A stretch of DNA of 64,000 nucleotides from Bacillus haynesii (GTDB lineage: Bacteria; Bacillota; Bacilli; Bacillales; Bacillaceae): positions 163,914-227,913 of the forward strand of contig NZ_MRBL01000013.1 of assembly GCF_001969855.1 (NCBI RefSeq). The letters are read 5' to 3'. The position numbers and the translations under genes are program-made. The notes beneath the pieces are model-generated. The model was not told the origin of the DNA. It made no database searches and saw only the letters and a list, made by a program, of their open reading frames with translations. Numbering within the stretch: the first letter of the stretch is position 1; each line of letters starts with the position of its first letter. Below are positions 38,803 through 47,434 of this stretch, piece by piece.

Positions 38803-39372
38803 TTATTTCTCCTGTTTCATTCCTTCCCAGCGCTTCGCTTCAGACAGATGGATTCCAAATTGGTCCAGCGTCCGGAATACGATATGGTCGACCATTTCGT
38901 TCAGATTTTGGGGATGATTATAAAAAGCCGGCATCGGCGGAAGGATTACCGCGCCCATTTTTGTCAGCTCAAGCATGTTTTCAAGATGAATCTGGTTCAG
39001 CGGCGTCTCCCTTGTTAACAGAACAAGCTTTTTTCGTTCCTTCAGCATGACGTCCGCCGAACGGGTCAACAAGTTATCCGCCATACCGGTGCGGATGCCC
39101 GCCAACGTCTTCATGCTGCACGGTGCGACAATCATTCCGTCCGTTTGAAAGGAACCGCTTGATATGCGGGCTGCCTGGTCTTTGTGGGAATATGTAAAAG
39201 ATGCGAGCTTTTCCACGTCTTTCATCGTATATCCCGTTTCGTGCAGGATGGTTGCCGCTGCCCACGGAGAGATGACAAGGTGTGTCTCTGCGTCGGTTTT
39301 CTTCAGCCACTCCAGCATCCGCACGCCAAATATCGCGCCGGTCGCGCCCGTGATTCCGACGATGATGTTCAT
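38803..39372 (-). CDS. bsdB: Flavin prenyltransferase BsdB (UbiX family)
   Basis: UbiX-type flavin prenyltransferase that makes prenylated FMN for BsdC. 189 aa with the family's opening Rossmann-like turn IIVGITGATGAIFGVRMLEW, the SSGSFQTDGMIVAPCSMKTLAGI segment and a C-terminal TRETPLNQIHLENM. First gene of bsdBCD plus the split-barrel gene. It is divergent from bsdA, whose LysR product in B. subtilis activates this operon in response to salicylate and other phenolic acids. Confidence 0.92.
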   Translation of the reverse strand: MNIIVGITGATGAIFGVRMLEWLKKTDAETHLVISPWAAATILHETGYTMKDVEKLASFTYSHKDQAARISSGSFQTDGMIVAPCSMKTLAGIRTGMADNLLTRSADVMLKERKKLVLLTRETPLNQIHLENMLELTKMGAVILPPMPAFYNHPQNLNEMVDHIVFRTLDQFGIHLSEAKRWEGMKQEK

Positions 39373-39431
39373 ATGCGCCCCCCTTTCCCTCTTGGTGCTT
39401 CAGTTAAAATGATACGCCTCTATTTACCATA

Positions 39432-39461
39432 TTGAAAATATCTGTTAAATCTATATATAAT
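39432..39461 (+). promoter_or_regulatory. bsdA promoter in the bsdA/bsdB divergent region
   Basis: TTGAAA (39432-39437) and TATAAT (39456-39461) are 18 bases apart, pointing at bsdA, with AAGGAG and the ATG following. The AT-rich dyads here are the likely BsdA binding area; I cannot single out one LysR box. Confidence 0.6.
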
Positions 39462-39493
39462 ACTTTAAAGGTATAAAAAGGAGTGCCGAGAAA

Positions 39494-40366
39494 ATGGATA
39501 TTCGCCAGTTAAAGTACTTCGTTACGATCGCACAGGAAGGAAAGATTACAACGGCGGCGAAGCGGCTCCATATCGCACAGCCGCCGCTCTCCAGACAGTT
39601 GAAGCAGATGGAAGAGGAGCTCGGGGTCGTTTTATTTGACCGGAACAAAAAGAAAAACCTGACGCTGACCTATGAAGGAGAAGTGTTTTTGAAAAGAGCA
39701 AAAGAAATCCTGCACAAGCTTGAGGATTCCATCTTGGAGGTTCGGGAGCTGCGTGAAGAAGTCAACGGAACCCTCGCCGTCGGCTCAACGATTTACTGCG
39801 CGGCCCTGCTGCTCGCAAAAGTCTCGAAGATCAGAGACATGTATCCGAATTTAATGTTTAACATTTGGGAAGGTGAGCCTTCACGGCTGAGCGAGCTCCT
39901 GGAAAGCCGGCAGATCGATGCGGCGGTCACGACAACGCCTTTTCACAGCAAAAATATCAAATCAAAAAGCCTGCCGGAGGTTCCATGCAAGCTCGTTCTT
40001 CCGGGGAATCAGTCGTATGGCTTAAAAGGGGAAGCCGGAATGAAAGAAATTGCCGGCCTGCCGCTGATTCTCCTCAGGCCGTCGCACGGAAAAGGGATTT
40101 ACGACGAGGTCGTCCATCACTTTCAATCATCAGACCTTGAACCGAGGGTCGTCTGTGAGTGCCATGATTCTACAACACTGCTCAGCCTCGTCACTTCGGG
40201 ATTCGGAGCGACGATTTTGCCGCTGTCCATGCTGCCGGCGCATTTCGCACGGCATGTTCAGACGTTGGAGATTCAAGACAATCCATTCATTCTGCAGCCG
40301 TCTGTCGTTTGGCGGGCCGGCAGTTTTTTGCCGAAGCCCGTGAGAGAATTTTTGGCTTTATTTTGA
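39494..40366 (+). CDS. bsdA: LysR-family regulator BsdA
   Basis: LysR-type regulator, 290 aa, divergent from bsdB. The N-terminal helix-turn-helix reads MDIRQLKYFVTIAQEGKITT, then AAKRLHIAQPPLSRQLKQ, and the ligand domain starts near residue 92 (GTLAVGSTIYC). In B. subtilis BsdA (YclA) activates bsdBCD on exposure to phenolic acids. Clean ribosome site AAAAGGAG. Its stop codon precedes the roc terminator. Confidence 0.9.
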   Translation: MDIRQLKYFVTIAQEGKITTAAKRLHIAQPPLSRQLKQMEEELGVVLFDRNKKKNLTLTYEGEVFLKRAKEILHKLEDSILEVRELREEVNGTLAVGSTIYCAALLLAKVSKIRDMYPNLMFNIWEGEPSRLSELLESRQIDAAVTTTPFHSKNIKSKSLPEVPCKLVLPGNQSYGLKGEAGMKEIAGLPLILLRPSHGKGIYDEVVHHFQSSDLEPRVVCECHDSTTLLSLVTSGFGATILPLSMLPAHFARHVQTLEIQDNPFILQPSVVWRAGSFLPKPVREFLALF

Positions 40367-40395
40367 TAAGCGGCCGGGAACCCGTCAATAAAAAA

Positions 40396-40422
40396 GAGAA
40401 GGCATCATGCCGATGCCTTCTC
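40396..40422. terminator. Terminator between bsdA and rocF
   Basis: Perfect stem GAGAAGGCATC / GATGCCTTCTC with a five-base loop. The A run on the left (40389-40395) gives a U tract for the minus-strand roc transcript; convergent bsdA may use it as well. Confidence 0.88.
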
Positions 40423-40433
40423 CTTTGCGTTAG

Positions 40434-41327
40434 TTACAGCAGCTTCTTCCCTAACAACGATTCGATCAGTTCGACGGCCGCCTCACCGGTTTTATTTTTG
40501 TGATCCAGTATCGGGTTGACTTCAACAAACTCGGCAGATGTAATGATATCTGCATCATAAAGCATTTCCATCGCCAAATGGCTTTCCCTGTAGCTGATGC
40601 CTCCGACGACAGGGGTGCCGACTCCCGGAGCGTCGCTCGGATCAAGACCGTCCAGATCAAGGCTCAGATGGATGCCGTCGCAATTTGCTGAGAGATACTC
40701 GATCGTTTCCTCTATCACCTTTGTCATGCCGAGTCTGTCGATTTCATGCATGGTGTAGACTTTCATGCCGGTTTCACGGATATATTTGCGCTCTCCTTCA
40801 TCAAGCGAGCGCGCACCGATGATGACGACATGCTCCGGCTTGATTTTCGGCGCATAGCCGTGAAGGTTGACCAGCTTTTCGTGGCCGACACCGAGACTTA
40901 CCGCCAGCGGCATACCGTGGATGTTGCCTGACGGCGATGTCTCCAGCGTATTTAAGTCGCCGTGTGCGTCATACCAAATCACGCCGAGCTGTTGATAATG
41001 CTTGGCAACCCCCGCCAATGTCCCGATGGCAATGCTGTGGTCTCCGCCCAGCACGAGCGGGAAGCGGCGCTGCTCGACGACATTGTCAACGATGTCAGCC
41101 AGCTTGCGGTTTCCTTCGAGTACGGAAACTAAATTTTTCAGCCCTTCGTCTCCTTTTGGCTGATCGCGGTTGATCGGCACATCGCCCAGATCATCGATAT
41201 CATAGCCCAACTCGTTTAAGCGCTCCACGATATGAGCGTAGCGAATCGCGCTCGGTCCCATATCCACACCGCGCCGCGCCTGTCCCAAGTCCATCGGCAT
41301 TCCAATCAAAGAAATTTGTTTATTCAT
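40434..41327 (-). CDS. rocF: Arginase RocF
   Basis: Mn2+-dependent arginase (297 aa), converting arginine to ornithine and urea in arginine catabolism. Metal-binding segments are GGDHSIAIG, WYDAHGDLNT and SLDLDGLDPSDAPG; the sequence opens MNKQISLIGMPMDLGQARRG. The ATG at 41327 lies eight bases inside the end of rocE and has GGTGG six bases upstream, indicating coupling. Last gene of rocD-rocE-rocF. Confidence 0.95.
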   Translation of the reverse strand: MNKQISLIGMPMDLGQARRGVDMGPSAIRYAHIVERLNELGYDIDDLGDVPINRDQPKGDEGLKNLVSVLEGNRKLADIVDNVVEQRRFPLVLGGDHSIAIGTLAGVAKHYQQLGVIWYDAHGDLNTLETSPSGNIHGMPLAVSLGVGHEKLVNLHGYAPKIKPEHVVIIGARSLDEGERKYIRETGMKVYTMHEIDRLGMTKVIEETIEYLSANCDGIHLSLDLDGLDPSDAPGVGTPVVGGISYRESHLAMEMLYDADIITSAEFVEVNPILDHKNKTGEAAVELIESLLGKKLL

Positions 41328-42765
41328 CAATAACCACCTCATCGTTCGTTTTGTTTTGATAGATCATTGCTTCTTGTCGCTCTAGAGCCTGGCGTTTTTT
41401 CACAAACACGTGATAAACAAAGTAGCAGGCCGACATGAACAAAATCCCGCAGTACAATGCCATCCTCTGCTCTGAATCAAAGGCAAGGCTCACAAGGACC
41501 GCACTGTTTAAAATAAAGCCCGCCAGCGGCAAATAAGGATAAAGAGGCGTTTTAAATTTCAAGTCTTCAACCTTTCCGCCTTCTTTGACATATCGTCTGC
41601 GAAATAGCAGCTGTGATACCGTAATCGTGATCCAGCCGACTTGCGCGCTTAAACCGGCAAGAGACAAAAGCCAGATGTAGAGCGTTTCTGCGGCGACTAC
41701 GCTTGAAACGAGGGACAAACCCGCAAAACCGAGCGTGATCCACAGCGCATTCATCGGAATTCCTCTTTTATTGACACGGCTTAAAGCCTGAGCAGCCATT
41801 CCTTCTTTCGCCAGGGAGTAAAGCATCCTCGTCGATGCGTACAAGCCAGAATTCGCCACCGATAACAAAGCAATTAAAATGACAAAGTTCATCAGATCAG
41901 CGGCATACGGAATGCCAATTTGTTCAAATACGACAACGAACGGGCTTTCAACAACCCCCGCTTTTTCCCATGGAATCAACCCCGCCAGCACAAATACGGA
42001 CAGGCCGAAAAACACGAGTGTCCGCCAGACCGTCTGTTTGATGGAGCGGGGCACCGTTTTTTCCGGATTTTCGCTTTCCCCCGCCGCGATCCCGATCAGC
42101 TCTGTCCCCTGAAAGGCAAAGTTGACGGTGATCATCGTGATAAAGATCGCGCCGAATCCGTTTGGAAAAATTCCGTCTCCAATCAGATTGGAAAAGAACG
42201 GTGCAGCCTGTCCGTCTTTCATATCAATGAGTCCGAACATCGCGCCTCCGCCGAGAATAATAAACAGAAGAATGACGATAATTTTGATGCCGGACAGCCA
42301 AAATTCCGATTCCCCGAAGGCCTTTGCCGATAGCGCATTGAGTGAAAAAAGCAGCAGTCCGAAAATCAAGCACCATATCCAGACGCCGACATCGGGAAAC
42401 CATCTTTTCATCAGCTGCCCCGCTGACAGAAATTCCAAAGCGACCGTAACCGACCAGCCGAGCCAATAGATCCAGCCGACGGCAAACCCTGTAGCAGGCC
42501 CGATAAATTTTGTCGCGTACGTCTGAAAAGAGCCTGAAACCGGCATTGCCACTGCGAGCTCCCCGAGGCAAAGCATCGTAAAATACATGATCATTCCGCC
42601 CGCTAAATAGGAAAGAATCGCGCCGATCGGTCCGGCTTCATTAATCGTATATCCTGTTCCGAGAAAAAAGCCGGTTCCGATGACGCCGCCAAGCGAGATC
42701 ATAAACAAATGGCGGGATTTCATCGTTCGTTTCAGTGTATATTGTTCACGGTTTTCATGATTCAA
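41320..42765 (-). CDS. rocE: Arginine/ornithine permease RocE
   Basis: Amino-acid permease of the APC superfamily, twelve predicted membrane segments, 481 aa. It opens with the conserved LKRTMKSRHLFMISLGGVIGTGFFLG-type first helix (consensus GGVIGTG) and has the long amphipathic loop and ELIGIAAGE motif of the AAT family. The start is taken as TTG at 42765, a few residues before the homology with B. subtilis RocE; the ribosome site (AAGGGG ten bases away, or AAGGCGG closer) is not ideal, and the frame stays open to 42885. A hairpin with a U tract lies between rocD and this gene. Confidence 0.9.
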   Translation of the reverse strand: MNHENREQYTLKRTMKSRHLFMISLGGVIGTGFFLGTGYTINEAGPIGAILSYLAGGMIMYFTMLCLGELAVAMPVSGSFQTYATKFIGPATGFAVGWIYWLGWSVTVALEFLSAGQLMKRWFPDVGVWIWCLIFGLLLFSLNALSAKAFGESEFWLSGIKIIVILLFIILGGGAMFGLIDMKDGQAAPFFSNLIGDGIFPNGFGAIFITMITVNFAFQGTELIGIAAGESENPEKTVPRSIKQTVWRTLVFFGLSVFVLAGLIPWEKAGVVESPFVVVFEQIGIPYAADLMNFVILIALLSVANSGLYASTRMLYSLAKEGMAAQALSRVNKRGIPMNALWITLGFAGLSLVSSVVAAETLYIWLLSLAGLSAQVGWITITVSQLLFRRRYVKEGGKVEDLKFKTPLYPYLPLAGFILNSAVLVSLAFDSEQRMALYCGILFMSACYFVYHVFVKKRQALERQEAMIYQNKTNDEVVIDE

Positions 42766-42892
42766 ACCGCCTTCACCCCTTCCGTTTCCATTCTCCCTAA
42801 TGTCAGCTCCCCCTATGACATATAGACTATTTTTTAAATCTTCTGAACATTTTCCTGATATTTCAATTTTTGACAAACTTCGCACAGCCGGC

Positions 42893-42929
42893 GAAAAAAC
42901 GGGCTGAACAATCCCCTCATTGTTCAGCC
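42893..42929 (-). terminator. Intrinsic terminator/attenuator between rocD and rocE
   Basis: On the minus strand the perfect 11-base stem GGCTGAACAAT / ATTGTTCAGCC, loop GAGGGG, is followed by CGTTTTTT. It lies seven bases after the rocD stop codon and inside what is normally one rocDEF transcript. Confidence 0.85.
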
Positions 42930-42936
42930 GTTCGCT

Positions 42937-44139
42937 TTACTTCGACAAAACACGGGTAATCTTTTCAATCGCCCAATCCAGATCCTCATTTGAGATGACA
43001 AGAGGAGGTGCAAAGCGAATGACCGTCTCATGCGTTTCTTTGCAGAGCAGCCCTTCTTCTTTCAGGCGCTCGCAATACGGACGCGCCGCCTCGGTCAGCT
43101 CTACCCCGATGAACAGCCCTCTGCCGCGCACTTCTTTAATTTTAGGATTATCGATTTGTGAGAGCTTTTCTTTAAAATATTCCCCAAGCTCCAGCGACCG
43201 TTCAGCGAGCCGCTCGTCTTCCAGCACTTCAAGAGCGGCGATCGATACGGCGCATGCAAGCGGGTTCCCTCCGAAGGTCGATCCGTGCGAGCCCGGATTG
43301 AACACGCCAAGCACATCCCGGTTTGCAGCAATGCACGATATCGGGAACACGCCGCCTCCGAGCGCTTTTCCTAAAATGTACATGTCCGGTGTGACATCCT
43401 CCCAATCAGAGGCGAACATTTTGCCTGTTCGTGCAAGCCCTGACTGTATTTCGTCGGCGATAAACAAGACATTGCGTTCTTTGCAGGCTTCTGCTGCCTG
43501 TTTCAAAAAGCCTTCCGGCGGAATGACAATGCCCGCTTCACCCTGAATCGGCTCAATTAAGAAAGCGGCTGTATTCGGTGTGATCGCCTGTTTCAGCGCC
43601 TCCAGATCCCCGTATGGAATCAGCTTGATGCCGGGAAGCATCGGTCCGAAACCGCGTTTATACTCTTCTTCTGAAGAAAGCGACACAGCCAGCATCGTCC
43701 GGCCGTGGAAATTCCCTTCACATGCGATAATTTCTGCCTGATTGTCCGGAACGCCTTTTACATCATAAGCCCAGCGCCGGGCTGCTTTAATCGCGGACTC
43801 AACCGCCTCCGCCCCGGTGTTCATCGGCAGAACCATATCTTTCCCTGTTAATGAAGCGACCTTTTCATAGAAAGGACCAAGCTGGTCATTGTGAAAAGCT
43901 CTCGAAGTCAGGGTAATTTTGTCGGCCTGATCTTTTAACGCCTGGATGATTTTCGGGTGCCTGTGCCCTTGATTCACTGCGGAATAAGCGCTCAGCATAT
44001 CCATGTAGCGATTGCCTTCCGGATCTTTCACCCACGCGCCTTCCGCTTCAGAAATCACGATCGGCAGAGGATGATAGTTATTCGCGCCAAAATGTGCGGT
44101 TTGCTTCATAATTTTCTCGGACTTTGATAGAACCGTCAT
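42937..44139 (-). CDS. rocD: Ornithine aminotransferase RocD
   Basis: PLP-dependent ornithine delta-aminotransferase (400 aa), making glutamate semialdehyde from ornithine in arginine catabolism. Class III aminotransferase features: [48 protein letters not shown] and the PLP-binding Lys in [17 protein letters not shown] lies seven bases before the ATG. First gene of rocDEF, read from a sigma-54 promoter about 70 bases upstream. Confidence 0.95.
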   Translation of the reverse strand: MTVLSKSEKIMKQTAHFGANNYHPLPIVISEAEGAWVKDPEGNRYMDMLSAYSAVNQGHRHPKIIQALKDQADKITLTSRAFHNDQLGPFYEKVASLTGKDMVLPMNTGAEAVESAIKAARRWAYDVKGVPDNQAEIIACEGNFHGRTMLAVSLSSEEEYKRGFGPMLPGIKLIPYGDLEALKQAITPNTAAFLIEPIQGEAGIVIPPEGFLKQAAEACKERNVLFIADEIQSGLARTGKMFASDWEDVTPDMYILGKALGGGVFPISCIAANRDVLGVFNPGSHGSTFGGNPLACAVSIAALEVLEDERLAERSLELGEYFKEKLSQIDNPKIKEVRGRGLFIGVELTEAARPYCERLKEEGLLCKETHETVIRFAPPLVISNEDLDWAIEKITRVLSK

Positions 44140-44207
44140 TCTGATTCCTCCTTCTTATTTTTGGACATACATGCCAGATGTCGTATTTTGTTTCACTCTA
44201 TCTTATA

Positions 44208-44224
44208 TGCAAGTATTGTGCCAA
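44208..44224 (-). promoter_or_regulatory. Sigma-54 (-24/-12) promoter of rocD
   Basis: The minus strand reads TTGGCACAATACTTGCA, matching the SigL consensus TGGCAC-N5-TTGCA exactly with the right spacing. It lies about 70 bases before rocD and below palindromes suited to the activator RocR, as known for roc operons in B. subtilis. Confidence 0.93.
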
Positions 44225-44265
44225 TCCTTAAAACCGCAAATTTTCAGAACATTGCATGTATAATT

Positions 44266-44329
44266 CGCAAAAATTTTTGCGGTTTTTATTCAAAGGTGCA
44301 AAAATAAATGCATATTTTTTTGCACCTTT
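44266..44329. promoter_or_regulatory. Candidate RocR upstream activating sites
   Basis: Two perfect inverted repeats lie in the rocD/rocR gap: CGCAAAAA/TTTTTGCG (44266-44281, no spacer) and AAAGGTGCAAAAA ... TTTTTGCACCTTT (44292-44329 outer limits). Both share the GCAAAAA / TTTTTGC core. They are about 50 and 85 bases upstream of the rocD -24 element, a normal range for an NtrC-type activator, and the second overlaps the rocR -35. Confidence 0.75.
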
Positions 44330-44349
44330 ATCAAGTCTTCACTTAAAAT
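44320..44349 (+). promoter_or_regulatory. rocR promoter overlapping a RocR palindrome
   Basis: TTGCAC (44320-44325) and TAAAAT (44344-44349), spacer 18 bases, point at rocR. The -35 lies within the right arm of the larger palindrome, so RocR bound there would block its own promoter, consistent with the negative autoregulation reported for B. subtilis rocR. Confidence 0.65.
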
Positions 44350-44380
44350 GGAGACAGAGACGAACAAAGGGGGATGTCAC

Positions 44381-45793
44381 TTGCTGAAGGATTACGATTT
44401 ACTGAAGCTTATTTTTCAAAGAATTATAGATGAAATCGATATCGGCTTGCATGTCGTCGATGAAAACGGCACATCTGTTGTCTATAACAAAAAAATGAGC
44501 CAGATTGAAGGGATGGATGTCGGCGATGTGCTCGGCAAAAACGTGCTGGACGTGTTTACGTTTGCCAGCCAGCATGACAGCACTCTCCTGCAGGCGCTGC
44601 ATCACGGGAAAACGAACAAAAACGTCAAGCAGACTTACTTCAATAACAAAGGCCAGGAAATTACGACCGTCAATCATACGTTTCCCATTATGGAAAACGG
44701 GAATACGAAAGGAGCGGTCGAGATTGCCAAAGATGTCACAAAGCTTGAACGCCTGATCAGAGAAAATATGAACAAAACAGAAAACACAAAGTATACGTTT
44801 GACAGTCTGATCGGCGTCAGTCCGGCGTTCAAGGAAGTCATTGAACATGCAAAACGGGCGACCCGGACCTCTTCATCCATTCTGATCGTTGGCGACACCG
44901 GAACCGGAAAAGAACTGTTCGCCCAAAGTATACATAACGGAAGCCAGCGCTCGACGGGCCCATTCATCTCGCAAAACTGCGCAGCCCTCCCGGGAAGCCT
45001 TGTCGAAGGCCTTTTATTCGGCACGGTCAAAGGCGCATTCACGGGAGCCGTCGATCGCCCGGGTCTTTTCGAACAAGCAGACGGCGGCACACTGCTCCTT
45101 GACGAAATCAATTCTTTGGACTTCAGTTTGCAGGCAAAGCTTTTGCGCGCGATTCAAGAAAAAACGATCAGGCGGATCGGCGCTTCGAAGGATACTCCGA
45201 TCGACGTCAGGATCATCGCGACGATGAACGAAGATCCAGTCGACGCGGTCAGCGGCCAGAGGCTGCGAAAAGATTTGTATTACAGGCTGAGCGTCGTCAC
45301 CTTGTTCATTCCTCCATTAAAAGAACGAAAGGAAGATATCATGCCGCTCACGCAGCATTTTATCGACAAATACAACGCATTGTTCCAAATGGAGGTCAAG
45401 GGTTTTGAAGAAGATGTGCGGCGGTTTCTGCTTTCTTACGATTGGCCGGGAAACGTCAGGGAGCTTGAACATTTAATTGAAGGCGCCATGAATTTGATGT
45501 CCTACGAAGACAAAATGGAGCTGACACACCTTCCATTGCAATACAGGACGAAACCAGCGGCAAAGGAGCAGCTGCCGCAGCAGGGATATGATCTGTTCGC
45601 CCCGCTTCCTTCCGCCTCAGCCGCTTCTTTAAAGGAACAAATCGAGAATGCCGAAAAGTATTATATTCAAAAAACCGTTAAAAAATGCAATTACAATGTG
45701 TCACAAGCGGCTCGGGTTCTGGGGATCAGCAGGCAGAGCCTGCAATACAGGCTTAAAAAATGGAAGATCCGCTTTGATCAGGAGCCAGAATGA
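44381..45793 (+). CDS. rocR: Sigma-54-dependent activator RocR
   Basis: Activator of arginine/ornithine catabolism genes, 470 aa. A PAS-like N-terminal sensor (about 1-125, DIGLHVVDENGTSVVYN) binds the inducer ornithine/citrulline in the B. subtilis protein. The central AAA+ domain has Walker A GDTGTGKE, the sigma-54 contact loop GAFTGA, Walker B LLLDEIN and an arginine-finger region. The Fis-type helix-turn-helix ends the protein (QAARVLGISRQSLQYRLKK). The TTG at 44381 is chosen because AAAGGGGG lies seven bases upstream, where homology begins; an ATG at 44348 falls inside the -10. Divergent from rocD. Confidence 0.93.
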   Translation: MLKDYDLLKLIFQRIIDEIDIGLHVVDENGTSVVYNKKMSQIEGMDVGDVLGKNVLDVFTFASQHDSTLLQALHHGKTNKNVKQTYFNNKGQEITTVNHTFPIMENGNTKGAVEIAKDVTKLERLIRENMNKTENTKYTFDSLIGVSPAFKEVIEHAKRATRTSSSILIVGDTGTGKELFAQSIHNGSQRSTGPFISQNCAALPGSLVEGLLFGTVKGAFTGAVDRPGLFEQADGGTLLLDEINSLDFSLQAKLLRAIQEKTIRRIGASKDTPIDVRIIATMNEDPVDAVSGQRLRKDLYYRLSVVTLFIPPLKERKEDIMPLTQHFIDKYNALFQMEVKGFEEDVRRFLLSYDWPGNVRELEHLIEGAMNLMSYEDKMELTHLPLQYRTKPAAKEQLPQQGYDLFAPLPSASAASLKEQIENAEKYYIQKTVKKCNYNVSQAARVLGISRQSLQYRLKKWKIRFDQEPE

Positions 45794-45827
45794 TCTTCTC
45801 TCCCTTTCATCACTAAAAACGTATTTC

Positions 45828-45855
45828 TTGACTCATACTAAAAAAGGTTTATGCT
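45828..45855 (+). promoter_or_regulatory. Candidate sigma-A promoter of tcyABC
   Basis: TTGACT (45828-45833) and TATGCT (45850-45855), spacer 16 bases, about 66 bases before tcyA. The -35 is good; the -10 has two mismatches. Confidence 0.5.
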
Positions 45856-45921
45856 TTACTTTTGTAAGAGCCTTAAGTAAAATCATATCAACTAAATCCA
45901 ATCAGAAAAGTGGGGAATAAA

Positions 45922-46728
45922 ATGAAGAAAGCCATATTCGCTGTATTATTGACGCTGTTGATCACCGTGATGGCAGCATGCGGCGCGTCAGGGGACAATT
46001 CCAAAGATAAAAACGCAGCCGGCGACAGCCTCTGGTCTTCAATTAAAGATAAAGGCGTATTGACCGTCGGTACTGAAGGAACGTACGAACCATTTACATT
46101 CCACGATAAAAAAACAGATAAATTAACAGGTTATGATGTCGAAGTGATGCAGGAAGTCGCCAAGCGCCTCAACCTGAAAGTTGAATTTAAAGAAACGCAG
46201 TGGGACAGCATGTTTGCCGGACTCAACTCCAAGCGTTTTGACGTCGTTGCCAACCAAGTCGGGAAAAAAGACCGTGAAGATCAGTACGATTTTTCTGATT
46301 CATATACAACTTCCCAAGCCGTCGTTGTCACAAAAGCGGACAACAACGATGTAAAGTCTGAAGGGGATGTCAAAGGAAAAAAAGCTGCACAGTCTTTGAC
46401 AAGCAACTATAATGACCTTGCGAAAAACGCCGGCGGTGAAATCGAAGGCGTGGAAGGAATGGCTCAGGCGTTTCAGCTGATTCAGCAGGGCCGTGTCGAC
46501 CTTACCTTTAACGATAAACTGGCGGTGCTGAACTATTTGAAGACATCAGGAAACAAAAACCTGAAAGTCGCTTTTGAAACAGGCGAGCCGCAAACTACCC
46601 ATTTTGCTTTCCGCAAAGGAAGCGGCGAGTTGGTTGACAAGGTCAACTCCGCGCTGAAAGACATGAAAGAGGATGGCACACTCGCGAAAATAGCGAAGAA
46701 ATGGTTTGGCGAAGATGTTTCTAAGTAA
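45922..46728 (+). CDS. tcyA: L-cystine-binding lipoprotein TcyA
   Basis: Solute-binding protein of the TcyABC cystine importer. The signal peptide MKKAIFAVLLTLLITVMAAC ends in a lipobox (MAAC). The mature part is a type II amino-acid-binding fold: GVLTVGTEGTYEPFTFHD and TGYDVEVMQEVAKRL are the usual opening. 268 aa, the length of B. subtilis TcyA. The ATG at 45922 follows GTGGGG; a GTG four codons earlier lies in that ribosome site. First of three genes. Confidence 0.93.
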   Translation: MKKAIFAVLLTLLITVMAACGASGDNSKDKNAAGDSLWSSIKDKGVLTVGTEGTYEPFTFHDKKTDKLTGYDVEVMQEVAKRLNLKVEFKETQWDSMFAGLNSKRFDVVANQVGKKDREDQYDFSDSYTTSQAVVVTKADNNDVKSEGDVKGKKAAQSLTSNYNDLAKNAGGEIEGVEGMAQAFQLIQQGRVDLTFNDKLAVLNYLKTSGNKNLKVAFETGEPQTTHFAFRKGSGELVDKVNSALKDMKEDGTLAKIAKKWFGEDVSK

Positions 46729-47419
46729 TATACAAGCGGCGGCCATCGGCGCGGCGATCCCCTGGGATCTTGTGCGTGAGTCATTTTGGCCGATCTTTTT
46801 GAGGGGAATCTATTACTCGATTCCCCTTGCCATTCTCTCTTTTATATTCGGTATGATCATCGCATTGATCACGGCGCTGGCGAGAATGTCCAAATCCCGC
46901 ATTTTAAGAGCGGTTTTCGGCATTTATGTCTCAGCGATCCGCGGAACGCCGCTGCTCGTTCAGCTGTTCATCATTTTTTACTTGTTTCCTGCGTTTCAAA
47001 TCACGATTGACCCGTTTCCGAGCGCAATCATTGCCTTTTCATTAAATGTCGGCGCTTATGCGTCGGAAATCATCAGGGCTTCCATCCTTTCCGTTCCGAA
47101 AGGACAATGGGAAGCGGCTTATTCGATTGGAATGACTCAAAAAACGGCGCTTACCAGGGTCATCCTGCCGCAGGCTGTACGCGTGTCGATCCCGCCATTA
47201 TCCAATACATTCATCAGCTTGGTTAAAGACACATCGCTTGCGTCACAGATTCTTGTTGCTGAATTATTCCGGAAAGCCCAGGAAATCGGGGCCAGCAACC
47301 TTGACCAAATTTTAATCATTTATATGGAAGCCGCATTCATCTATTGGATCATCTGCTTTGTTCTCGCGCTTGTTCAGCAGCAGATTGAACGGCGGTTGGA
47401 CCGGTATGTGGCCAAGTAA
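46715..47419 (+). CDS. tcyB: L-cystine ABC permease TcyB
   Basis: Membrane subunit of the cystine importer, a His/Glu/Gln-type permease with about five membrane segments and the EAA loop (SVPKGQWEAAYSIGMTQKTAL, then RVILPQAVRVSIPP). The start at 46715 gives 234 aa, as in B. subtilis TcyB, and overlaps the end of tcyA by 14 bases; an in-frame TTG at 46706 is less likely. Coupled to tcyA. Confidence 0.92.
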   Translation: MFLSNIQAAAIGAAIPWDLVRESFWPIFLRGIYYSIPLAILSFIFGMIIALITALARMSKSRILRAVFGIYVSAIRGTPLLVQLFIIFYLFPAFQITIDPFPSAIIAFSLNVGAYASEIIRASILSVPKGQWEAAYSIGMTQKTALTRVILPQAVRVSIPPLSNTFISLVKDTSLASQILVAELFRKAQEIGASNLDQILIIYMEAAFIYWIICFVLALVQQQIERRLDRYVAK

Positions 47420-47434
47420 GGAGGGAAATAGACC

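Noticed and set aside
42920..43546. 208-codon plus-strand frame opposite rocD
   Set aside because: Shadow of the GC-rich third codon positions of rocD; Ser/Arg/Pro-rich, no ribosome site.
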